This document shows positions 25,083 through 32,043 of a stretch of DNA of 64,000 nt, piece after piece. Within the stretch, counting starts at the first letter, position 1. Each line of letters opens with the position of its first letter. The DNA comes from Buttiauxella agrestis ATCC 33320. Lineage in GTDB: Bacteria; Pseudomonadota; Gammaproteobacteria; Enterobacterales; Enterobacteriaceae. The notes under the pieces were generated by a model. It ran no database searches. It saw nothing but the letters and a program-made list of their open reading frames with translations, and was not told where the DNA came from. The DNA is taken from contig JALKFA010000001.1 in the NCBI GenBank assembly GCA_024169445.1, forward strand, positions 3,410,001-3,474,000, in the 5' to 3' direction. A program made the translations under genes and the position numbers.

Positions 25083-26048
25083 ATGTCATCGAATCAAAAA
25101 CCCGTTATCACTGTAGTTGGCGCACTGAGCAAACAAGGACGCAGCGTAGTACGCACACTACTGGAAAGTCAGCGTTACCAGGTGCGGGCATTAACCCGCC
25201 GCATGGATTCCCCGCAAGCACAGGAGTTGGCAAAACTGGGTGTGGAGTTTATCAATGTGCCGCTGGAGCCAGGTCATAAACAGGATTTTATTCAGGCTTT
25301 TAAGGGCGCACACGGCGTATTTATGATGACACCGGGTATTACACCAGAAGCGGTTAACGCATCGACACATGAAACGGAATTAGGCAAAGAAATTGCCGAT
25401 GCTGCCGTGGAAGCGGGCGTACAGCATCTTGTCTTCACCAGCCTGGAAAATGTCGACCGTATTACCGACGGGGCGAAATGGGTGCCACACTTTACCGACA
25501 AGGGGTGCATTGAGGACTATATCCGCACGCTGCCCATTTCCAGCTCTTTTATTATGATGGCGTTTTTCTATACCAATTTGCTTGAGTATTACCAGCCGCG
25601 CTTTGAGGGCGATACTTTAGTTTTCCCCATCTATTTACCCGAAGATTTTCACGCCCCGTTTGTGGACCCTTTAACTGCAACTGGCCCAGCGGTGCTGGAG
25701 ATTTTTGATAATCAGAATAAATACACAGGCTGCGCTTTACCGGTTGTTGGCGAATTTCTTTCACCAAAAGAGATTGTTGAAACCTTTAGCCGTGTGACCG
25801 GGATAAAAGCCGCTTATCGCCCGGCGATGACGCGTGACGAAATGCTGCAATATTTCCCATCATTTGCTGATATGGGCGGGTTAGTTGCTGAGCTGGTCGG
25901 GATGTCTGACTACGCCGTTGAATATGGTTACTACAGTAAAGAGCGTGATGTGCAATGGAGTCGCCAGGTTAATCCAAACGCATTAACCTGGGAGCAATTT
26001 TTGCAAACCACGGGTTGGCAAGGGCAAGGGCATTCTTTCGGGCTTTGA
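25083..26048 (+). CDS. NmrA-family NAD(P)-binding protein
   Basis: A 321-residue Rossmann-fold protein of the NmrA/HSCARG group of atypical short-chain dehydrogenases. The N-terminal dinucleotide-binding strand and loop read ITVVGALSKQGRSVVRTLL, a variant of GxxGxxG. HLVFTSLENVDRI replaces the usual catalytic Tyr-x3-Lys region, so it may sense NADP redox state or act as a quinone-type reductase. AGGAG is 7 bases before the ATG. It diverges from the LysR gene, which is its likely regulator. Confidence 0.85.
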   Translation: MSSNQKPVITVVGALSKQGRSVVRTLLESQRYQVRALTRRMDSPQAQELAKLGVEFINVPLEPGHKQDFIQAFKGAHGVFMMTPGITPEAVNASTHETELGKEIADAAVEAGVQHLVFTSLENVDRITDGAKWVPHFTDKGCIEDYIRTLPISSSFIMMAFFYTNLLEYYQPRFEGDTLVFPIYLPEDFHAPFVDPLTATGPAVLEIFDNQNKYTGCALPVVGEFLSPKEIVETFSRVTGIKAAYRPAMTRDEMLQYFPSFADMGGLVAELVGMSDYAVEYGYYSKERDVQWSRQVNPNALTWEQFLQTTGWQGQGHSFGL

Positions 26049-26124
26049 GTCGCCAGTCACTGCGCCATTCAGAATAATCCCGCAAACTAAGAGGAAATGG
26101 ATTTCCTCTCAGGCAAGAGCAAAC

Positions 26125-26922
26125 ATGGCATTAACGATCAGGGTATTACTGGAAAACCGGCGTGCTGACGGCGCAGATGAATTGTTGCGGGCTAAGGCAG
26201 GATTGAGTTTGTTGGTGGCGGATGAAACCACCAGCGTTTTATTCGATACCGGCCCTGATAGTAGCTTCGTGCATAACGCAGAAATGTTGGGTGTCGATCT
26301 GACAAGCTTAACCGCGACGGTACTTTCCCATGGTCATTATGATCATTGTGGCGGTGTGCCCTGGCTACCCGATAACAGCCGCATAATTTGCCATCCACAG
26401 ATAGCCAATGAGCGCTACGCGGTAGTGAAACTGGCGGGTGTTAGCCGAAAAATTAAGAAATTATCGCTGGATATTGATTACTCCCGTCACCGCATGGAGT
26501 AAAGCCGCACGCCTGTACAGATTAGCGATCGTTTCTTATGGTCGGGAGAGATCCCTGTTGATGAACCCCGAGCATACGGGATGATTAGTGGTAACCCTGC
26601 GGCTGCGGATTACGTTATTGACGAGGGCGTTCTGATATATAAATCCGAGCATGGATTGGTGATTATCACCGGTTGCGGGCACCGGGGGATTATCAATATC
26701 GTGCGCCATTGCCAGGATATTACGGGCATCAGGAAGGTCTATGCGCTGATTGGCGGGTTCCATTTACGCAGCGCGCCACCGTGGGAATTGTTGCGGGTCA
26801 GACGTTTTCTCCATCAACAACAAATAAACAAAGTCCTGGGGTGCCATTGTACCGGTGCATGGGGGCGATGGTGGTTGCCGGAGGTTATTGCTCCGGCGAC
26901 GGGAGATATTTTTACTTTGTAA
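26125..26922 (+). pseudogene. MBL-fold metallo-hydrolase interrupted by one in-frame stop
   Basis: Codons 1-125 run from ATG 26125 to a TAA at 26500-26502. The same frame then continues for 139 codons to TAA at 26920-26922. The first part has the zinc-binding motif SHGHYDHCGG and FDTGPDSSFVHNAEMLG; the second has IITGCGHRGIINIV, IGGFHL and LGCHCTGAW, the rest of the same fold. Together they give about 265 residues, the normal length for this group (similar to the archaeal pterin phosphate synthase-like hydrolases). One base change in the TAA would restore it, so decay looks recent or the base is a sequencing error. Confidence 0.85.
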
Positions 26923-26928
26923 CGTCAA

Positions 26929-26960
26929 TGCCGGATGTCACGAGTGCTAATCCGGCCTAC
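26929..26960. repeat. REP-like palindrome
   Basis: ATGCCGGATGTCACGAG and CTAATCCGGCCTAC form an imperfect palindrome just after the broken hydrolase gene. From here to 27208 I see no convincing gene, only AT-rich sequence and a 16-codon ORF at 27072 without support. Confidence 0.65.
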
Positions 26961-27208
26961 GAACGGCATTTGTGGGGCAGATAATTAATAACGACTATAT
27001 CTAATTAAATAATGATAGTTATGCATGATGGTATTGGCTGTTCTGATGAACATAATCAGGATGAGTGATTTATGAATAAACGGTATTTTGCTGTCTGCAT
27101 AAAGGTAATGTATTCGCCGTGACAGGAATAATTTAAAGAGCATATTTATGTCGCGCAACTCTTGTCGAAATAATATCCGCGCTTGCGGACAATATTGGAG
27201 ACGAATGT

Positions 27209-27775
27209 ATGTTGCTTATCAAAAAATTCTCGTTGGTATTCTCAACCGCTATTTGCTGTTTCTCAACAGTAGTACAGGCCCAGGCACCCCAACCTACTTG
27301 GGTTCCACATCCACCCTCAGAGGTATTTCTCTACCTGATTCCAGGGGTAGTTATCTTTGGGTCGTTGATAGCGATACTCGCTATTCGCGGCTCACTTCCT
27401 AAGGAGTGGTCTTTAGCCGACGCACTTTCTGAGGATGTGTTGCTGCCAGCCTTCATCGAAGTTACGACGAAGGACCAGGATGGCGTACCAGTGGTCACAA
27501 GACAGCCAATCTATGACAAGAACGGCACACCTGTGCTTGTACCTGTCATGAAGGCAAGTTCGAGTCGCTTAATCGCGCTTATAGGGATGCTGGCCATTCT
27601 CTTTATGTACATCGGGTTCGGTTCGTTTGTGTTGTATGACTTTGGGGCAACGAGTACGGTTCCCGACTCGATCACCCAAATAGTCAAATTCCTTCTGGCC
27701 GGAATGACACTATTTGCTCCCTACGTAGTGAACAAATTTTCTTCATTATTTAGCGGCCTCACTGCGGGCAAATAA
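27209..27775 (+). CDS. Unrecognised membrane protein with signal peptide (holin-like position)
   Basis: 188 residues of no family that I recognise. There is a signal peptide at about 1-25 ending VVQAQA, then a membrane segment at about 40-60 (FLYLIPGVVIFGSLIAILAI). A soluble stretch of about 55 residues follows (VTTKDQDGVPVVTRQPIYDK), then two more membrane segments at about 121-145 (LIALIGMLAILFMYIGFGSF) and 155-175. GGAG lies just before the ATG. The gene is 72 bases before the muramidase fusion gene and in the same direction. With a muramidase lacking a signal peptide next door, a holin or anchor role is possible but unproven. Confidence 0.75.
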   Translation: MLLIKKFSLVFSTAICCFSTVVQAQAPQPTWVPHPPSEVFLYLIPGVVIFGSLIAILAIRGSLPKEWSLADALSEDVLLPAFIEVTTKDQDGVPVVTRQPIYDKNGTPVLVPVMKASSSRLIALIGMLAILFMYIGFGSFVLYDFGATSTVPDSITQIVKFLLAGMTLFAPYVVNKFSSLFSGLTAGK

Positions 27776-27847
27776 TGATTGACGTTTATTCCTTCGCTCG
27801 CTAATTGAATAGTCTTTTACGTCGAACGCTCTATAGAGGAGATCGCT

Positions 27848-29158
27848 ATGTTTGCTCAAAATAAGATAGAGTCACTTCAATTATCACTTAAGTCATTAGA
27901 GTTATATGAGGATAAAATAGATGGAATCATTGGGCCTAATACAATAGCTGCGATAAAAAAACTCGAAGCACTGGTTCACGAACAACCCAGCATCGAAAAA
28001 CCAATATCTGGCGATTCAGCAGAAAAACCCGATGTGATCAATACTCTCACTGACGGGCAGGGCGCAGATATCGAAGATGCGCTGATATTCACCTTGAAAA
28101 ATGAAGGGGGATATTCAGAACATCCAGATGACAAAGGAGGGGCGACGAATAAAGGAATTACGATTGGCACACTCTCCACATATCTTGGAAGAAAAGATGT
28201 CTCTAAAGATGAAGTAAAAAATTTAAGCTATGAAACAATAAAGATGATTTATAAAAGATATTATTGGGACGCATTAAACCTTGATGCTGTACAAGATCAA
28301 AGTATCGCAACTGCGTTGTTCGATATCGGGATAGTGTGCGGTACCGGTACCGCCATTGGTTTTTGCCAGGAGATATTAGGGTTACCCCAAACCAGGAAAA
28401 TGGATACCGCTACACTAAATAAAATTAATAGCACGACAGATGAAGAATTGATCCCTCCCTTTGCCGAGAGAACGATTAGCTATTTCGACGCTATCGTTGC
28501 AAAAAAACCATCCCAGGCCGTTTTTTTAAAAGGCTGGAAAAACAGAGCCAATCGGCTGTTATCACTTATTGATAAGGATGATTTTGAAGCCATCGTTCCT
28601 GTATCGGTGGACGGTATTATTGGCGAAGGGCTTCAGCAACTTGCGAAGCAAGCTGGTGTTCCACAGGCAGATATTGACAAAATGATCGACTGGCAGACCC
28701 AAAACAAACCATTATCCAACCCTCGATATTGGGTTGTTTTTAAGATCCATGAGCATTCAAAAAATAAAAGAATGCATATTTTTGACCGTGTAGCGAATAC
28801 CGTCCAAAGTATTCACGCGGTTCATGGTACCGGTAGTGATCCGAATAATGATGGGTTAGCCACTGAATTTTCAAATATCCCAGAGTCGCACCAGAGTTCA
28901 TTAGGGCTTTATAAAACCCTGGGAACTTACACTATGGCTAAACATGGCAGGGCGCTAAGGCTCGATGGACTTGAAGACACTAACAACAATGCTTTGAAAC
29001 GCGGAATCGTGTTTCATGGTGTCCCTTATGCGGGAGATGAGTACGTTAAACAAAATGGTCGGTGTGGGCGCTCTTTTGGTTGTCCGGCAGTAGAGTATGC
29101 ACTTGTTCAGGATCTCATCGACAAGATTAAAGGCGGTTCGCTGTTGTTAATTTCATGA
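27848..29158 (+). CDS. GH108 muramidase fused to an L,D-transpeptidase-like (YkuD_2) domain
   Basis: 436 residues with no signal peptide. Residues 6-42 resemble a peptidoglycan-binding repeat (ELYEDKIDGIIGPNTIAAIK). Residues 79-180 are a GH108/TtsA-type muramidase with the catalytic glutamate E86 in TLKNEGGYSEHPDDKGGATN. Residues about 185-240 are the associated PG-binding unit. Residues 295-436 match the murein L,D-transpeptidase family PF13645: VHGTGS, SSLGLYKTLGTYTMAKHG, LRLDGLED, then H390 in IVFHG and C412 in GRSFGCPAV. Both catalytic centres look intact. GAGGAG precedes the ATG. The gene is visibly AT-rich compared with its neighbours. GH108 enzymes are known as secretion muramidases (TtsA) and phage endolysins; this fusion is unfamiliar to me. 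Confidence 0.85.
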   Translation: MFAQNKIESLQLSLKSLELYEDKIDGIIGPNTIAAIKKLEALVHEQPSIEKPISGDSAEKPDVINTLTDGQGADIEDALIFTLKNEGGYSEHPDDKGGATNKGITIGTLSTYLGRKDVSKDEVKNLSYETIKMIYKRYYWDALNLDAVQDQSIATALFDIGIVCGTGTAIGFCQEILGLPQTRKMDTATLNKINSTTDEELIPPFAERTISYFDAIVAKKPSQAVFLKGWKNRANRLLSLIDKDDFEAIVPVSVDGIIGEGLQQLAKQAGVPQADIDKMIDWQTQNKPLSNPRYWVVFKIHEHSKNKRMHIFDRVANTVQSIHAVHGTGSDPNNDGLATEFSNIPESHQSSLGLYKTLGTYTMAKHGRALRLDGLEDTNNNALKRGIVFHGVPYAGDEYVKQNGRCGRSFGCPAVEYALVQDLIDKIKGGSLLLIS

Positions 29159-29214
29159 ATTATCTGGTTTGTTGTTAAACACCATAATCTCTATCTAAAT
29201 CACAGGTGACTAAT

Positions 29215-29835
29215 ATGGCCTTTGACCCTAATAAAGATAATATTGCAATTACACTCAGCTATATGAAGTTATTGAAAAGCTCAGACATATTTTTTGATGG
29301 TTATAGTGAACCCTATGTCCTTTCGCTTGCCATTGATGCTGAGAATGCGAAAAACCCAACTCTGTATTACCAAACTATTCCCTTTCCAAAGGTGAAGGAG
29401 GGTGGCTCCGTATCCATAATGGGTGATGGCCTTCTTTTATATGGCCCAAAAAATCCGGGGGCATTTGTTACGTTATCTGTTCTGTTTATGGAATCAGATC
29501 GTGATGTCAGAAAAATGGGTGGGATAATAAATGGTATTATATCCAGCCAGGCAGCTGAATTGGGCCTCAAGGCTGCCATTGCGGCGAATCCTGGTTCAGC
29601 GATAGCGATTGCCATCATAAAAGAATTAGCACTTTATGTTTCCGGTGCCTTAGCAAAAAATGGAGACGATGAACTATTCAAAATAGAAGGATCATTTTTA
29701 CGGGATCAATATTCTCCTTACCATGTTAATCATGTTTATGAATATAGAAATGAATATATTGGTGCAAATATTAATATATTGCCACTTAAGTCTGGTGACG
29801 ACAGTACAGGAGAGGTCAATAAGATAGATCTATGA
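29215..29835 (+). CDS. Unknown protein linked to the muramidase fusion, 206 aa
   Basis: No family recognised. The start is ATG 29215, with AGGTGA 6 bases upstream; a GTG at 29206 is the only alternative. It has no signal peptide. A hydrophobic, alanine/glycine-rich stretch at about residues 105-147 (LGLKAAIAANPGSAIAIAII) could be one or two membrane or amphipathic helices, flanked by beta-rich, aromatic ends (YYQTIPFPKVKEGGSV, YSPYHVNHVYEYRNEY). It lies 56 bases after the muramidase gene in the same direction and shares its AT-rich composition, so they probably arrived together. It could be cargo, an immunity protein or a pore-forming partner; the sequence does not decide. Confidence 0.7.
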   Translation: MAFDPNKDNIAITLSYMKLLKSSDIFFDGYSEPYVLSLAIDAENAKNPTLYYQTIPFPKVKEGGSVSIMGDGLLLYGPKNPGAFVTLSVLFMESDRDVRKMGGIINGIISSQAAELGLKAAIAANPGSAIAIAIIKELALYVSGALAKNGDDELFKIEGSFLRDQYSPYHVNHVYEYRNEYIGANINILPLKSGDDSTGEVNKIDL

Positions 29836-29845
29836 CCCAATAATA

Positions 29846-29880
29846 TGCACCCAACACGTCCGAAAGATTTGTTGGGTGCA
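29846..29880. terminator. Strong hairpin between the cassette and srfC
   Basis: TGCACCCAACA (29846-29856) and TGTTGGGTGCA (29870-29880) form a perfect 11-bp stem with a 13-base loop, between convergent gene ends. No U-run follows on either strand, so it may stop transcripts only weakly or protect 3' ends. Confidence 0.6.
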
Positions 29881-29910
29881 TCAGTGCAAGTGTCATCCAC
29901 CATTTTCAGA

Positions 29911-32043
29911 TCAAACCAATAACTCCCGCAACTGCTGGCGTTGTTGCTCGCTCACATCCAGCGGATGGCGATAACCGATGTTTTCCAGCGCGCGGGTGTA
30001 CAGCGCCACTAGCCAGTCGTAAACATACAGCGTATTGCCGCGAGCAGGTTGGTCGCCCAAACGCACCAGGCGGGTGCTGGCGGTTGCCTGGGCTTGCGGG
30101 GTAAACACGGGTGAACCTTTGTTGACGCGGCTTGCCGGGCGTAATGCTGGTTCAATATGCGCGTAGCCTAACCAACTGACAAAATCCCCCAACACCGCGC
30201 TTACACAGGTGATTTCCTGCGCCATGCTGCCATCGCCATGGCGCAACGCTGTGTCGAGTTGTTCCGATAGTTTCAGGCGATAACTGGCGATGATCAGCAA
30301 CTGGCACAAGGCCTGAAGCTGAGTGTTATCCAGCCCGCAAAGCTCGGCAATTTCCCGGCGCGCCGCCAACTGGCGCAGATGGTTAATCCACAACAGATGC
30401 ACCACGCTTGCGAAGCTGTCGATGCCCGCTGTTTGTGGGCTATGGCTCTCTTCGTCGGCGAACAGGTCGATATCCAGGCTAAAACCAGCGGGTTGTTGTT
30501 TGCGCAATTGCTGATGACTCAACCAGCTTTGTTGCAGCACATGGCGTTCTGGCAGCAGGCTGGCGAGCAGTTCACCATGGCTGGCAGCGCGAGTCTGTAG
30601 TGTCCGCACCAGATCTTCTGCCTGCGAACGTGCGCGCTCCGGCGTGAGGTTTTCGCCGTCGAGAAGATGAGCGAACAGGGCGCTGATTTCTGTGTTCAGC
30701 GCGGCCTGTAACATTTCAATGCGCAGCGTGCGTTGCGCGGGAACCAGTGCGTCCGTCAACCATCCCAGCAAGCGGTGCATATTCCGGCTGTCCAGCGCTT
30801 GCAGCGTACCCCAGCGTTTGCCCGGCAGGCCGATAATACGCTGCACACCTTCATCCAGATTTGCGCCGCTAAAACGGGCATCTCGCGGGGTAATCGCCCA
30901 AATTAAACCTGGCGTGGTGGCGTTGCTGGCCTGGGTTTTATCTACCCAACGAGCCAGCATTTTACCTGCGGCGTTCACTTCGCTGCGCTCTGATGCCGCA
31001 TTGCACACCACTAATTTATCGGGTTGCAGATATTGTGCGTAATCGTCGAGTTGCAGCAGGGGAATATCCACCACATCGACGTGTGGCAACTGGGGTAAAT
31101 GGTTAAGCGTCAGCGTGATTTCGGCACACAGTTGCTGCAAATCAAGCAGTGAAAGACTCACTTGCGTAGCGATTTCCTGATTGAACAGCGGGCAGACCAG
31201 CACGTCGGCATTGATTTCCACCACGTCTGGTGTGGTCGGGAACAGAAAACCTTCCACGGGAAGTAAAAAGGTATCCACCAGCAAATTGGCAGGCGCCAGC
31301 ACCTGGCGGGCATAACCCAAATGATTCAGCATCTCGGCAAGATGTTGCCACTGCGCGGTGCTGGTGGCGTTGTCCCCCCATAGCGGAGCCAGCAGCGCGG
31401 CCTGATCGGCACTGCTCAGCCACGGCATCAGCTCAGCCATTTGCTGCCACAGCGCGCTGCCCAGATGATACTGGCGACGCACCACTTGATGATAAACCTG
31501 CGCAATATCAGACAGTTGCAACTGGGTTATCGCTGGGTTAGGTTGCGCCAGGCGCTTAGTCTGCAATTCCCGAAGTCTTGCGGCGATCGCCTCAGGTTGC
31601 GCAAAACGGGCAGCTGACGTGGCGTGATACTGGCGAATCAGGCGTTGAGCCAGTTCGCTTGCATTACACAGCGTCAGCAGCAGCGGGTAATGTTCCGCAA
31701 CCGGTAATTCGCGGCGGGTAAAGCGCACCGCCACACTCGCGGCATGGCCAGGGTTAATGTGCGTCAGGTAATCCAGCACTTTGCCGCCAAGCAAAATCTC
31801 AATGCGCTGGAAGTTATCGCCCAATAACGTGGTCAGCAGATGGTGTTTGCCGTCTACCGAGTGGCCATATAAACCCAAAGTTAGTGGCTGCTCCGCCTGC
31901 AAGTCAATCTGAATCTGGCGTTGCTGAAGGGCGGCTGTGTTATGCAGCAGCCCATCGGCTTCGTTGTCAATGAACGGAACCGACAGACGAGCCTGCTGTA
32001 GCCAATCCACTAATTGTTGCAGCGTTGAGGTTTTTGAAGTCAT
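29911..32043 (-). CDS. srfC: SrfC, putative virulence-associated GTPase-like protein
   Basis: 710 residues, third gene of the srfABC operon. Its ATG overlaps the srfB stop by 4 bases. Around residue 56 is LGLYGHSVDGKHHLLTTLLG, which has the shape of a dynamin-type P-loop but with histidine where Ser/Thr normally coordinates magnesium. Later segments such as LVCPLFNQEIATQVSLSLLD and VDVVDIPLLQLDDY fit a nucleotide-binding fold. Long helical stretches follow. SrfABC was named in Salmonella as SsrB-regulated factors; its biochemical role is not firmly known. Family identity is fairly sure. Confidence 0.85.
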   Translation of the reverse strand: MTSKTSTLQQLVDWLQQARLSVPFIDNEADGLLHNTAALQQRQIQIDLQAEQPLTLGLYGHSVDGKHHLLTTLLGDNFQRIEILLGGKVLDYLTHINPGHAASVAVRFTRRELPVAEHYPLLLTLCNASELAQRLIRQYHATSAARFAQPEAIAARLRELQTKRLAQPNPAITQLQLSDIAQVYHQVVRRQYHLGSALWQQMAELMPWLSSADQAALLAPLWGDNATSTAQWQHLAEMLNHLGYARQVLAPANLLVDTFLLPVEGFLFPTTPDVVEINADVLVCPLFNQEIATQVSLSLLDLQQLCAEITLTLNHLPQLPHVDVVDIPLLQLDDYAQYLQPDKLVVCNAASERSEVNAAGKMLARWVDKTQASNATTPGLIWAITPRDARFSGANLDEGVQRIIGLPGKRWGTLQALDSRNMHRLLGWLTDALVPAQRTLRIEMLQAALNTEISALFAHLLDGENLTPERARSQAEDLVRTLQTRAASHGELLASLLPERHVLQQSWLSHQQLRKQQPAGFSLDIDLFADEESHSPQTAGIDSFASVVHLLWINHLRQLAARREIAELCGLDNTQLQALCQLLIIASYRLKLSEQLDTALRHGDGSMAQEITCVSAVLGDFVSWLGYAHIEPALRPASRVNKGSPVFTPQAQATASTRLVRLGDQPARGNTLYVYDWLVALYTRALENIGYRHPLDVSEQQRQQLRELLV

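Noticed and set aside
26500-26502. Programmed read-through of TAA in the metallo-hydrolase
   Set aside because: TAA is the least leaky stop and no recoding signal is visible; simple inactivation or a sequence error is more likely.
27072-27122. 16-codon ORF as a leader peptide before the muramidase cassette
   Set aside because: Weak ribosome-binding site and no associated hairpin structure.
27148-27402. 84-codon ORF overlapping the start of the 188-aa membrane protein gene
   Set aside because: The overlapping frame has a signal peptide, clear membrane segments and a better ribosome-binding site; this one shows neither.
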